Positions 9,069 to 17,510 are shown, counted from the first letter of the stretch. The stretch: 64,000 bases of DNA from Haloplanus salinus (GCF_003336245.1 NZ_QPHM01000001.1:1900113-1964112); one strand, 5' to 3'. Translations and numbers: made by a program. The notes: a model not told the origin generated them from the letters alone.

Positions 9069-9507
9069 CGAGCAGGCGGACGAGCCTGACGACGACGAGC
9101 CTGACGACGACGCGCCCCTCGGCGAACTCGCGCGCGAGGTGCGCGCCCGCCGCGAGGCCAACGAGTCGGGCGCCGACGGGGGCGACCTGCCGGACGGCGA
9201 CCTCTTCGAGCCGGTCGAGGTCGACCGCGTGGACGACGAGGCCGTCTGGGAGTCGTTCGCCGAGGGGGACGCGGGGCCCGAAGCGGGCGTCGGCCTCGGG
9301 GCCGAGGCCGAAGCGGCCGCCGAGCCGGACGAACACGTCGTCCCGAAACGCGACTTCTGCCAGCGGTGTCCGTATTTCGCCGAACCGCCGGAGACGGCCT
9401 GTACCCACGAGGGGACGACAATCGTCGAGGTGGTCGACGCCGACAGCTTCCGCGTCCGGAACTGCCCCGTCGTCGAGGACGAAGCCGACGCGTCCCGGTA
9501 CGGCTGA
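9061..9507 (+). CDS. Acidic protein with C-terminal four-Cys cluster
   Basis: 148 residues. The first 95 are very acidic and low complexity. The C-terminus has FCQRCPYFAEPPETACTHEG then VRNCPVV, giving four cysteines that could hold zinc or an Fe-S centre. The family is not recognised beyond being haloarchaeal in character. It overlaps the preceding ribbon-helix-helix gene by 8 bases, so it probably works with it and the HTR-like protein. Confidence 0.65.
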   Translation: MTDEQADEPDDDEPDDDAPLGELAREVRARREANESGADGGDLPDGDLFEPVEVDRVDDEAVWESFAEGDAGPEAGVGLGAEAEAAAEPDEHVVPKRDFCQRCPYFAEPPETACTHEGTTIVEVVDADSFRVRNCPVVEDEADASRYG

Positions 9508-9559
9508 CCACAGCCGTCACCCGAGCCACCTTTACGAGTCGGCCCGCTACCCCGTCGGT

Positions 9560-9883
9560 ATGCAGTTCTGCGACGACTGTGGGTCGATGATGCACGCCCG
9601 TGACGGCGAGATGATCTGTACGTCCTGTGGAACGACCGCCGACCGCGACGAGGAACGCGCCGCCGAGTTCGTCTCCACCGAGGCCCAGAGCGACGACGAC
9701 GTCATCGAGACGGAGGAGGGGGCGAACTTCGAGGGGAAACCCACGGCGACGGACGTGACCTGCGAGCAGTGCGGGCACGGCGAAGCGTGGTACACGATCA
9801 AGCAGACCGGGGCGGCCGACGAACCGCCGACGCGATTTTTCAAATGTAAAGAGTGTGGCTATCGGTGGCGAGAGTACAACTGA
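9560..9883 (+). CDS. tfs: Transcription elongation factor TFS
   Basis: 107 residues with both zinc ribbons of archaeal TFS: N-terminal CDDCGSMMHARDGEMICTSCG and C-terminal CEQCGHGEAWYTIKQT ... FFKCKECGYRWREYN. The acidic Asp-Glu pair needed to stimulate RNA cleavage by backtracked polymerase is present (AADEPPTRFF). It rescues stalled RNA polymerase, as TFIIS does in eukaryotes. Length and both domains are normal. A TATA-like TTTACG lies about 30 nt before the ATG. Confidence 0.95.
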   Translation: MQFCDDCGSMMHARDGEMICTSCGTTADRDEERAAEFVSTEAQSDDDVIETEEGANFEGKPTATDVTCEQCGHGEAWYTIKQTGAADEPPTRFFKCKECGYRWREYN

Positions 9884-9961
9884 CCGCCGCATCGGTTGAC
9901 GGGCGTCACGATACTATCATTCAGCCGATCGATATATACGGCTGCGGACAAATGTAGAGCT

Positions 9962-10204
9962 ATGAGCGAAACATCCGACGGCGAAGCGAACGCACTGGCG
10001 GACGAACTCGAATCGAGCGGTCTCGGGCCGGCGGCGCTCTCGGCCATCGGCTCCGTCGCCCTCGCACTGTACTACTACTACGTCAAGGGTGACGAACAGC
10101 GGGGCCAGTTCATCGGCCTGTGGCCGGCGACCATCCTCGGGATGGCTTCCTACCTCAAGATCTCGCGGATGGAGCGGGATGCGGGGAACGGCGACGAGGA
10201 GTAA
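9962..10204 (+). CDS. Small membrane protein
   Basis: 80 residues from ATG 9962. There are two hydrophobic stretches, AALSAIGSVALALYYYYV and FIGLWPATILGMASYL, between acidic termini, so a two-pass membrane protein is likely. A TATA-like CGATATATACGG at 9926-9937 is 25-35 nt upstream, supporting this start. The family and function are not recognised. It is convergent with the lipoprotein gene on the other strand, 2 bp from its end. Confidence 0.65.
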   Translation: MSETSDGEANALADELESSGLGPAALSAIGSVALALYYYYVKGDEQRGQFIGLWPATILGMASYLKISRMERDAGNGDEE

Positions 10205-10206
10205 CG

Positions 10207-10764
10207 CTACTGACAGGCGCGGCCGTCCATCGGCTCCCGTTCGGGTCCCTGTCGGACGGCCGTCGTCGCCCCCGTCGCCACGTTCACGAGTATCACCCGC
10301 CCGCCGTAGCCGTGCGTCCGGTCGTGGCCCCGGACGACGACGCAGGTCGTGCCGTCCGGCACGCTGACCGTCGCCGACCGCGTGAACTCGCGGGTTCCGT
10401 GGGGATGGGCGAGGTCACGCCGACCCAGGCGCTCGCCGTCGAGCGTCTCGACCTGCCACCAGTTCGCGTACCCCTCCTCGCCGTCGTCGTCGTGGTGGAG
10501 CGTCACGTCGAAACGGTGGCCGCCTGCTGCCGGTTCGACAGCTACGGCGACGACGTTGGCCTCGCGGAGGTCCAGTTCGTCGGCGGCGGTCCCGGTTTCG
10601 CCGGTCGTCGCCGACGTCACCGACGTCGTGTCGGCGTCATCAGCCGACGGCTCGGCCGGACTCGTACAGCCCGCGAGACCGGCTCCGGCTGCCGTCACGA
10701 GGAGCATCAACCGCCGGCGCGTGTAGCGTGACAGCACGCGTCCATCTACGCTCTCGACCGACAA
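10207..10764 (-). CDS. Tat-type lipoprotein
   Basis: 185 residues. The leader has YTRRRLMLLVTAAGAGLAGC, a twin-arginine signal ending in a lipobox (LAGC), so it is exported folded and lipid-anchored at the outer face of the membrane. A Thr/Ser/Asp-rich linker follows, then a beta-rich domain of about 120 residues that is not recognised. The start could be an internal Met closer to RRR, but no in-frame Met precedes the RR pair other than the first. Function unknown. Confidence 0.7.
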   Translation of the reverse strand: MSVESVDGRVLSRYTRRRLMLLVTAAGAGLAGCTSPAEPSADDADTTSVTSATTGETGTAADELDLREANVVAVAVEPAAGGHRFDVTLHHDDDGEEGYANWWQVETLDGERLGRRDLAHPHGTREFTRSATVSVPDGTTCVVVRGHDRTHGYGGRVILVNVATGATTAVRQGPEREPMDGRACQ

Positions 10765-10785
10765 AAATCGTCGCGCTCGACCGGG

Positions 10786-11382
10786 TCACAGCACGCCGTC
10801 GACGAACGCGGCCACCCGGTCGGCCACCGTCGCTTCCTGCCCCACGAAGAAGTGGTCGGCGGCGAACGTCTCGACGGTCGCGCCGTGGTCGGTGGCCTCG
10901 GCAGCGACCGCCTCGGCGTCGACGGTCGTCTCCCGCGTCCCGTAGCCGACCCACAGGGGCGCGTCGACGGCCGCGACGGCGGCCGCTACGTCGGTCCCGT
11001 CGTCGAGGTGGGCGACGGGCGAGAGGGCGGCGACGGCGTCGACGGGCGTCCCCGCCGCGGTCACGAGGGTGACGCCGCCGCCGAAGCTGTAGCCGAAACA
11101 GGCGACGCGGTCGTACCGCTCCGTCGCCCACGCGCAGGCGTTCGCGGCGTCGGTCCGCTCGCCCCGGCCCCCGTCCCACGGGCCGTAATCGAATCGCAGG
11201 CAGTCGATCCGGTCGGGGAGCGCGTCGCTCACGGCGGTCAGGCGTCCGTCGTGGCGCGTCCCGCCGTGTCGGGGGTGTGGTGGGCAGGCGACGACGACGG
11301 CGTCGGCCGGGCCGTCGGCGTCGAGGCTCGCCCGCACGTCGCGGCCACCGGGCACGGTCAGGCGTTCGGTCGACACAGCCAC
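10786..11382 (-). CDS. Alpha/beta hydrolase (dienelactone hydrolase-like)
   Basis: 198 residues, a compact alpha/beta hydrolase. The nucleophile elbow is CFGYSFGGG (Ser), an acid may come from WVGYGTRETTVDAEA, and the His is in AADHFFVGQ. The oxyanion-side segment CPPHPRHGGTRHDGR is typical of the small single-domain hydrolases found across archaea and bacteria. Substrate unknown. It is divergent from the PspA-like gene with 77 bp between starts. Confidence 0.75.
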   Translation of the reverse strand: MAVSTERLTVPGGRDVRASLDADGPADAVVVACPPHPRHGGTRHDGRLTAVSDALPDRIDCLRFDYGPWDGGRGERTDAANACAWATERYDRVACFGYSFGGGVTLVTAAGTPVDAVAALSPVAHLDDGTDVAAAVAAVDAPLWVGYGTRETTVDAEAVAAEATDHGATVETFAADHFFVGQEATVADRVAAFVDGVL

Positions 11383-11459
11383 ACGTACGCCCGACGGGCG
11401 TACAATCCTGTCGCTCCGCGGCGGGTGAGATTTTAAGGCTCGCGCCCGAACGGGGGGAT

Positions 11460-12251
11460 ATGGGAATACTCTCGCGGGCCTCCTACGTCGTCCGGTCGAA
11501 GGTCAACGCCCTCCTGAATCGGGCCGAGGACCCGACGGAGACGCTCGATTACTCCTACGAGCGGATGCGAGACGAGCTGCAGGAAGTCAAACAGGGCATC
11601 GCCGACTTGACGACCCAGAAGAAGCGCCTGGAGATCCAGAAGCGACGGCTCGAAGAGAACGTCGACAAACACAACGAGCAGGCACGGGAGGCGGTGCAGC
11701 AGGACCGCGACGACCTGGCGCGGCGGGCGCTGGAGAAAAAAAAGGAGAAGATGAGCCAGATCGAGGACATCGAGGGACAGATCGCCGACCTCCAGTCCAC
11801 GCAGGACGATCTGGTGGAGAAGAAAAACGAGCTTCAGCGCCGGATCGATGAGTTCCGGACGAAAAAGGAGACCATGAAGGCTCGCTACGAGGCGGCGGAG
11901 GCGTCGACCCGCGTCTCGGAAGCGATGAGCGGCGTCGGCGACGAGATGAGCGACGTGAGTCGGGCGCTGGAACGTGCCGAGGAGCGCACGGACGACATGG
12001 AGGCCCGCGCGGCCGCGATGGACGAACTCCAGGAGTCGGGTGCGTTCGAGGACGCCCTCTCGGACGAGGACGCGATCGACCGCCAACTCGAGGCCGGTCG
12101 GACCGAAAGCGAGGTGGACGCGGAACTGGAGACGCTGAAAACCGAGATGGGAGCGGGGGGCGGCGAGCCGACGGACGCGCCCGCTGACGACGACGTCGAG
12201 GCCGAACTCGACGAGTTGCGGGCCGAGGAAGACGACGAGGAGTCGGCCTGA
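11460..12251 (+). CDS. PspA/IM30-family coiled-coil protein
   Basis: 263 residues from ATG 11460. An amphipathic N-terminus (MGILSRASYVVRSKVNALLN) is followed by the helical hairpin characteristic of PspA/Vipp1 proteins, then an acidic tail of about 60 residues. Such ESCRT-III-like proteins coat and protect membranes under stress. A TATA-like TTTTAAGGC lies at 11432-11440. The stop overlaps the start of the following ligase gene (TGATG), so the two are translated from one message. The in-frame extension upstream of 11460 is rejected as it is Arg-rich and antisense to the hydrolase. Confidence 0.85.
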   Translation: MGILSRASYVVRSKVNALLNRAEDPTETLDYSYERMRDELQEVKQGIADLTTQKKRLEIQKRRLEENVDKHNEQAREAVQQDRDDLARRALEKKKEKMSQIEDIEGQIADLQSTQDDLVEKKNELQRRIDEFRTKKETMKARYEAAEASTRVSEAMSGVGDEMSDVSRALERAEERTDDMEARAAAMDELQESGAFEDALSDEDAIDRQLEAGRTESEVDAELETLKTEMGAGGGEPTDAPADDDVEAELDELRAEEDDEESA

Positions 12252-13777
12252 TGGGCGAGACGCCGACCCTCGTCGCCGCAGTCGAGCGCTCGACCGACTC
12301 CGACGTTCGTGCGGAGTTCGACCGCCGGGTCCGCGAGCAAGCCGACCGAATCCGCGACGACATCCGATCCGGCCGGCTGGACACGGACGAGTTCGCGGTC
12401 GGGATGGAACTGGAGGCGTACGCCGTCGACGACGCGGGCCGTCTCGCCCCCATCCCGGAACGCGTCTTCGAGCGCGGCGGCTGTGCGAAGGAACTCGGCG
12501 TCCACAACTTGGAGGTCAACTCCGCGGCGACGGTGTTCGACGCGGCCGGCGTGGCCGAGCAAGCGGACCGCATCGGCGCGAGCGTCGACGCCGCGGTCGA
12601 CGCCCTCGACGACGAGGGCCTCGCGCCGGTCCTCGACGCGATGTGGACGATTCCTCCCGCGGCGGGCACCGACGCCTACCTCGGGGCGGTCGAGGAGCGG
12701 GACGGCGTGACCGTCGCGGCGAACATGCGCCACCACCCGCGTTACGTCGCCCTCGACAACGAGATTCTGGCGCGAAGCGGCGGGGAGATCTCGCTCGATG
12801 TCCCCGGCGTCCGCCTCGGCTACCCGACCATCCTGGCCGAGTCGTTGGCCACATCGATCCAGCCGCACCTCCAGATACCGTCGGCCGAACGCTTCCCCGC
12901 GTACTTCAACGCCGCCCTGCGGACGACGGGCCCCGTTCTCGCGCTATCGAGCAACTCTCCCTTTCTCCCCGCGGACTGTTACGACGACGACCCCGACGTG
13001 ATCCCGGCGACGCCACACGAACTCCGAATCCACGTCTTCGAGAAGAGCATCAACGCGGGGGCGCCACGCGACGAGGGCAAGGTCCGCTTCCCGTCCGATC
13101 TGGCGGCCGCGACGGACGTGGTCGACCGCGTCGTCGCCGACGAGACGTACGCGCCGGTCCTCGTCGACGACGCGGCCGACGACGCCAGCCCCTACCGCGC
13201 GACGCTGCCGGAGTACGACCACAAGCGGGGCGTCCACTGGCGGTGGGTGCGGGGCGTGATCGGCGGCCAACCGGTCGGCACCGAGACCGACGGCGCGTCG
13301 CTTCGCATCGAATACCGCCCGCTCCCGACCCAGCCGACCGTCCGCGACACCGTCTCGCTGCAGGTCCTCGTCGTCGGCCTCCTCCGGGGTCTCGTCGACG
13401 CCGATCACCCGGTCACCGACCTGCCGTGGACGGCTGCCCGCGACTGCTTCTACGACGCGGTCGACCGTGGCCCGGACGCGGACCTCGCGTGGGTGACCGC
13501 GGACGGCGACCGAACCAACGACCCAGAACTCGTCTACGACGAGGTGTTCGCGTTCGCCCGGCGCGGCCTCCGCGACGCCGGCCTCGACGACGACGCCATC
13601 GACGTGCATCTCGGCCCGATCGAACGCCGACGCGACGGCACCGTGCCGAGCGCGTGGAAGAAAGCCCGCGTCCGCGAAGCCGTCGACGACGGCGCCACCC
13701 TACCCGCGGCCATCGAGGCGATGCAGCGGGACTACATCGAGCGCGCGGGCGGGGAGACGGTCTTCGCCGACTGGTAG
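12251..13777 (+). CDS. GCS2-family glutamate-cysteine ligase-like protein
   Basis: 508 residues. The core has the carboxylate-amine ligase features of the GCS2 family: FAVGMELEAYAVD near residue 48, HNLEVNSAATVFD, TSIQPHLQIP, and YFNAALRTTGPVLALSSNSP, ending in a block with IEYRPLPTQPT. Family members join an amino acid to a carboxylate with ATP; in haloarchaea, gamma-glutamylcysteine is the main thiol and is made by such an enzyme. At 508 residues this is longer than the bacterial YbdK type, so it may be a paralogue with another substrate. It is translationally coupled to the PspA-like gene. Confidence 0.7.
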   Translation: MGETPTLVAAVERSTDSDVRAEFDRRVREQADRIRDDIRSGRLDTDEFAVGMELEAYAVDDAGRLAPIPERVFERGGCAKELGVHNLEVNSAATVFDAAGVAEQADRIGASVDAAVDALDDEGLAPVLDAMWTIPPAAGTDAYLGAVEERDGVTVAANMRHHPRYVALDNEILARSGGEISLDVPGVRLGYPTILAESLATSIQPHLQIPSAERFPAYFNAALRTTGPVLALSSNSPFLPADCYDDDPDVIPATPHELRIHVFEKSINAGAPRDEGKVRFPSDLAAATDVVDRVVADETYAPVLVDDAADDASPYRATLPEYDHKRGVHWRWVRGVIGGQPVGTETDGASLRIEYRPLPTQPTVRDTVSLQVLVVGLLRGLVDADHPVTDLPWTAARDCFYDAVDRGPDADLAWVTADGDRTNDPELVYDEVFAFARRGLRDAGLDDDAIDVHLGPIERRRDGTVPSAWKKARVREAVDDGATLPAAIEAMQRDYIERAGGETVFADW

Positions 13778-13885
13778 CCGCCCCGGTCAGTTATCGGCCG
13801 GCCCGTTCCCGTCGCTCGGGGTCCCCGTCGCCGCCGACGAGCCGGGGTTCGCGGCTACGACGCGGTCGGCGCGCCACGCGCTCGC

Positions 13886-14923
13886 TTAGCCGCCTTCTAT
13901 GGGCCGTACGCCCGTCCCCGGCCGATCCGGGACGGCCAAGCTCCCGCCCGCGTACGTCGGCCCCTCGTACGCGTCCTCGGCGAGCAGAAGCGCGCCGTCG
14001 AGGTCGACGTAGTCCACGAGGGGCGCGAGGTGACAGGCGGCGGCGATGGAGGCGGTCGACTCCACCATACAGCCGAGCATCACCTCCAGTCCCTGTGCCC
14101 GGGCGGCGTGGACCATCCGGATCGCCTCGCGGACGCCGCCACACTTCATGAGTTTCAGGTTCACGATGGCCGCCCGGCCGGCCACCGCGGGCACGTCGGG
14201 CAGGGCCACACAGGACTCGTCGGCGGCGACGGGGAGGGCGCCTCGCTCGTGGACCCGCTTCAGCCCCGCGGGGTCCTCCGCAGGGACGGGTTGCTCGACG
14301 AACTCGACGCCGAGGTCGGCCAGCCACTCGCTTTTCGCTATCGCTTCGCCCGGCCGCCACGCCTCGTTGGCGTCGACGCGAATCGTCGCGTCGGGGGCCG
14401 CCCCCCGCACCGCCTCCATCCGTTCCCGGTCCCGACCGGTACCGAGTTTCACCTTCAGGATGGAGTAGCCGTCGTCGACGGCGTCGGCCGCCTTTTCGGC
14501 CATCGCCCCCGGGTCGTCGATGGCCACCGTGTAGGAGGTGGTCGGTGCCCGGCCGGCATCGAGGCCGAGGTAGCGATAGAGGGGAACGCCGAGACGGCGG
14601 GTCGCCACGTCGTGGACCGCGATGCTCACCGCGGCGCGAGCGGCGGGGTTGTCGCGGACGACGTCCCGGAGGCGCCGCTCGATGGCGTCGAGCGCGAGGG
14701 GGTCGTCGACCGCCTCGACGGCGTCGAGGAGGGCGGGCAGCACCGCACAGACGGTGTCGAGCGTCTCGCCGTAGCGGGGGTCCGGCGCGGCGGCGCCGAC
14801 GCCCGTCTGTCCGGCCTCGTCGCTGACGCGGACGACGGCAGTCTCGACCGCCGTCTTGGACCCGCGGGAGATGGTGAAGTCGCCGTCGACGGGGAGGGTC
14901 AGGCGCTCGAACTCGGCGTTCAT
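13886..14923 (-). CDS. dgcA: Enolase-superfamily epimerase/racemase, probable N-acetyl-D-glutamate racemase
   Basis: 345 residues, a muconate-lactonising-enzyme-type enolase fold. The K-x-K acid/base motif is in ILKVKLGTG, the three metal ligands in IRVDANEAW, EFVEQPV and VAADESC, and the opposite-face Lys in NLKLMKCGG. This is the pattern of dipeptide epimerases. Its partner at 14920 is a DUF1611/DgcN-type protein, overlapping by 4 bases; the DgcN-DgcA pair has been described in marine bacteria and halophilic archaea as a D-glutamate route (N-acetylation, then racemisation). The specific call depends on that pairing; L-Ala-D/L-Glu epimerase is the alternative. Confidence 0.75.
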   Translation of the reverse strand: MNAEFERLTLPVDGDFTISRGSKTAVETAVVRVSDEAGQTGVGAAAPDPRYGETLDTVCAVLPALLDAVEAVDDPLALDAIERRLRDVVRDNPAARAAVSIAVHDVATRRLGVPLYRYLGLDAGRAPTTSYTVAIDDPGAMAEKAADAVDDGYSILKVKLGTGRDRERMEAVRGAAPDATIRVDANEAWRPGEAIAKSEWLADLGVEFVEQPVPAEDPAGLKRVHERGALPVAADESCVALPDVPAVAGRAAIVNLKLMKCGGVREAIRMVHAARAQGLEVMLGCMVESTASIAAACHLAPLVDYVDLDGALLLAEDAYEGPTYAGGSLAVPDRPGTGVRPIEGG

Positions 14924-15966
14924 AACAGGGCGTCCAGAATCTCGTCCGCGCCGAAGCGGATCGGGTCGGTCGCCGGGGCGTCGATGGCCGTGGCGTACTC
15001 CTCGACGGCCGCGCGGGCCGCCTCGTCGTCGTCGAACGACCGCGTATCGAGGGTCCCCGCGGCCACGGCCGCCGGCGCGACCGGGGCCGCGAGCGACTCG
15101 TAGAGGTCGACGTACTCCTCGATTGGCGGGATGGCGGCGTCCTCGTAACCGTGGATGGCCTCGCGGCCGGCGCTGTGTGTCATGACGAGGGCGTCGGGCA
15201 TCGCGCCGTGGAGCAGGCTACAGGTGACGCCGGAGTAGGCGGGGTGGACGATGGTGCCCTGTCCCTCGACGAAGAGCACGTCGTGCGTTTCGGCGGCGTC
15301 GAGGAGCATGCGCTCGACGGCGCCGGCGGCGAAGTCGGCGACGACGCGGTCGACCGGCACTCCCCACCCGGCGATCATGATTCCGGTCTGGCCGGTGGGG
15401 ACGAAGCCGGCGTCGATCCCCCGCTCCTGCGCCGCGGCGACGAGTTCGAGCGTCGACGTCATCTTCCCCGTCGAGCAGTCGGTGCCGACGGTCAGGACCA
15501 CGTCGGCGTCTGCGTCGCGGGCGCGCCCCTCGCTCACGGTCAGATCGTCGGGCGGCCGGCGCACGTCGATCAGGTCGACGCCGTGGTCGGCGGCGAGGGC
15601 CGCGAACGCCTCGTCGTCGCCGAGGAAGTAGTGGAGGCCGGCGACCACGTCACAGCCGGCCTCGATGGCGGTGCGCACGTCGTCGCGCCACGACTCGTCG
15701 AAGCCGCCGCCGATGGGGGCGATGCCGATCAGGAGGGCGTCGGGGTCGGCGCCGGCATCGAGGGCGTCGGCCATGCTTCCGACGATGGGGGCGTCGGCCA
15801 CGTCGGGCACGTGGTCGGCGACGGCCTCGCCGGCGCGCGCCCGGTCGAGCACCGCCGTCACGTCGTAGTCGGCGTATCGGAGGACGCCGACGGCCGTCTT
15901 CGCCCGGTCGGGGAACCGTTCGTGGGCGAGGACGACAACCGAGTCGTCCGGATCGAGTGAGACCAT
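14920..15966 (-). CDS. dgcN: DUF1611-family protein, probable D-glutamate N-acetyltransferase DgcN
   Basis: 348 residues. An N-terminal Rossmann-like domain is followed by a P-loop-like stretch (LTVGTDCSTGKMTSTLEL) and the conserved FVPTGQTGIMIAGWGVPVDR and VEGQGTIVHPAYSGVT blocks of DUF1611. Proteins of this family were shown to acetylate D-glutamate in a DgcN-DgcA pathway. The gene is upstream of, and overlaps, dgcA. A TATA-like TTAATT at 15991-15996 (reverse strand) is 25-30 nt before the start, suggesting a leaderless transcript of the pair. Confidence 0.75.
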   Translation of the reverse strand: MVSLDPDDSVVVLAHERFPDRAKTAVGVLRYADYDVTAVLDRARAGEAVADHVPDVADAPIVGSMADALDAGADPDALLIGIAPIGGGFDESWRDDVRTAIEAGCDVVAGLHYFLGDDEAFAALAADHGVDLIDVRRPPDDLTVSEGRARDADADVVLTVGTDCSTGKMTSTLELVAAAQERGIDAGFVPTGQTGIMIAGWGVPVDRVVADFAAGAVERMLLDAAETHDVLFVEGQGTIVHPAYSGVTCSLLHGAMPDALVMTHSAGREAIHGYEDAAIPPIEEYVDLYESLAAPVAPAAVAAGTLDTRSFDDDEAARAAVEEYATAIDAPATDPIRFGADEILDALL

Positions 15967-15990
15967 GCGTACGCTGACGCCGGTGAGCCG

Positions 15991-15996
15991 AATTAA
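15991..15996 (-). promoter_or_regulatory. TATA-like box of the dgcN-dgcA unit
   Basis: The reverse strand reads GAGCTTAATTCGG, a weak archaeal TATA-like element, 25-30 nt before the dgcN ATG at 15966. The spacing fits a leaderless message. The 82-bp palindrome begins 16 bp further upstream, so it could affect this promoter. Confidence 0.4.
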
Positions 15997-16011
15997 GCTC
16001 TCGCTTTTCTC

Positions 16012-16093
16012 ATACGGATTAGTGTACCTGTGGACCGGTGGTTCGCCGGACCACCTCGGCGAACCACCGGTACTGACTCACACTAATCCGTAT
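16012..16093. repeat. 82-bp nested palindrome, MITE-like
   Basis: Two perfect 14-bp inverted-repeat pairs share one centre. Outer arms are ATACGGATTAGTGT (16012-16025) and its complement (16080-16093); inner arms are ACCGGTGGTTCGCC (16034-16047) and its complement (16058-16071). They are separated by unpaired 8-nt internal segments and a 10-nt apex. The right end reaches into the stop codon of the quinone oxidoreductase gene. No poly-T follows, so a simple archaeal terminator is less likely than a miniature transposable element or a protein-binding cruciform. Confidence 0.85.
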
Positions 16094-17064
16094 CACGCCA
16101 CCTCGAGGACGACTTTCCCGCGCGATCCGCTCGACATGACGTGACGTTGCGCCTCGGCCGCCCGTTCGAGGGGGTACGTCGCCTCGATTTCGACGTCGAA
16201 CCGGCCGTCGGCCAGTCGCGGGCCGACCCGTTCGAGGATCGGCACCTGGTCGTCGCGCGAGGCCATGATCGACATAAAGCGCAGGTCGGCGTCGGTGATC
16301 TTGCCGGTCATCGACGCCCCGGGATCGATTTCGATCGGGGCCTCCTCGCCGAGGACCACGATCCGGCCGCCGCGGGCGAGGACGTCGAGGTCGGTCGCGA
16401 CGTTGGCCGCCGCGTGGGTCTCCAAAACGACGTCGACGTCGCCGCCGGCGGCCGTCCGGATGCGGTCGGCGACGTCGTCGGCGCCGTAGTCGACGACGGC
16501 GTCGGCCCCGAGGCCACGGACGAACGCCTCGTCGCCGCTCGCCGTCGCGACGACGGTGGCGCCCGCCCGGGCAGCGATCTGGACGGCCGCGTGACCGACA
16601 CCGCCCGTTCCGCCCTGGATCACGCAGGCGTCGCCGATGTCGAGTTCGCCCCGGTCGATCAGCCCGCGCCACGCCGTCGCGAAGGCCATCGCGGCCGCCG
16701 CACCCTCGGCGAATGACACCCCCTCGGGGAGGGTCGCGAGTGACTCGGCCGGCGCGGCGACGTACTCGGCGTACGTCCCGGGTTCGAACAGCCCCAGCCC
16801 CGTGGCGAACACGCGGTCGCCGGCCGCGACCCCTTCGACGCCGTCCCCGACCGCCTCGACGACGCCGGCCATGTCCGCGCCGCCGACGTGTGGCAGGCCG
16901 CCCGCGGGTTCGACGCCCCCCTCACGGACGTACGTGTCGATGGGGTTGACGCTCGCAGCGTGGATCCGGACGAGCACCTCGCCCGGTCCCGCCTCCGGCG
17001 TCGGCACGTCGTCTAGGGTCAGTACGTCCGCGTCTCCGTGGTCGTGATATCTGATCGCTTTCAT
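16093..17064 (-). CDS. Zinc-less MDR quinone oxidoreductase
   Basis: 323 residues of the medium-chain dehydrogenase/reductase superfamily. The N-terminal catalytic domain has VRIHAASVNPIDTYVREGG, and the NADPH-binding Rossmann motif is CVIQGGTGGVGHAAVQIAAR. The zinc-ligand cysteines of alcohol dehydrogenases are absent, which fits the quinone oxidoreductase (Qor) branch. It reduces quinones or enones with NADPH. The start overlaps the stop of the cupin gene by 4 bases, so the pair forms a unit. Its stop codon is part of the palindrome at 16012-16093. Confidence 0.85.
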   Translation of the reverse strand: MKAIRYHDHGDADVLTLDDVPTPEAGPGEVLVRIHAASVNPIDTYVREGGVEPAGGLPHVGGADMAGVVEAVGDGVEGVAAGDRVFATGLGLFEPGTYAEYVAAPAESLATLPEGVSFAEGAAAAMAFATAWRGLIDRGELDIGDACVIQGGTGGVGHAAVQIAARAGATVVATASGDEAFVRGLGADAVVDYGADDVADRIRTAAGGDVDVVLETHAAANVATDLDVLARGGRIVVLGEEAPIEIDPGASMTGKITDADLRFMSIMASRDDQVPILERVGPRLADGRFDVEIEATYPLERAAEAQRHVMSSGSRGKVVLEVA

Positions 17065-17510
17065 CGTCGGGTGTCGTCGTCGATTCGCTCCGCCGCCGGC
17101 GACGGGTCGCCGTAGCGTCGAGCGAGCAGTTCCGCCGCGGGCGTCACCTGCTGTACCGGATATCGTCCCTCCGGAGGGCTACCGATGGCGACGAGCTTAC
17201 ACGGCTCGTCGAAGGGGTTATGAAGCAGGTGTTCGACCCCGGCCTCGAAGTTGATCACGTCGTCGGTGTCCAGCGTGAAGCCGCCGTCCTCGACTTCGAC
17301 CCGGCACTGCCCCTCGACCACGTAGAACAGCTCCGCTTGCGATTCGTGGTAGTGGTAGCCGTTCTGTGACAGCGGGTCGCCGGGGTCGAGGACGGCGACG
17401 TTGAGGTTGTACGCGTCGATACCGAGCGCCGGCGAGAGCTCCCACCGCCGTCCGGGCTTCTCGGGGTTCGTCTCGAACTCGTCCAGCGCGCCGTGGTGGT
17501 AGCCTGTCAT
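17061..17510 (-). CDS. Cupin-domain protein
   Basis: 149 residues, single cupin. Motif 1 is GYHYHESQAELFYVVEGQCR with two His and a Glu, motif 2 is INFEAGVEHLLHNP with His, so a metal site is likely. It precedes and overlaps the quinone oxidoreductase gene; a dioxygenase, isomerase or sensor role in the same pathway is possible. The ABC importer operon ends 120 bp upstream on the same strand, which may link the pair to sugar use, but that is only positional. Confidence 0.75.
   Translation of the reverse strand: MTGYHHGALDEFETNPEKPGRRWELSPALGIDAYNLNVAVLDPGDPLSQNGYHYHESQAELFYVVEGQCRVEVEDGGFTLDTDDVINFEAGVEHLLHNPFDEPCKLVAIGSPPEGRYPVQQVTPAAELLARRYGDPSPAAERIDDDTRR

Noticed and set aside
16012..16093. 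Palindrome as an intrinsic terminator
   Set aside because: Not followed by a T-run on either strand, and it is much longer and more regular than archaeal terminators, so terminator is not the first choice.
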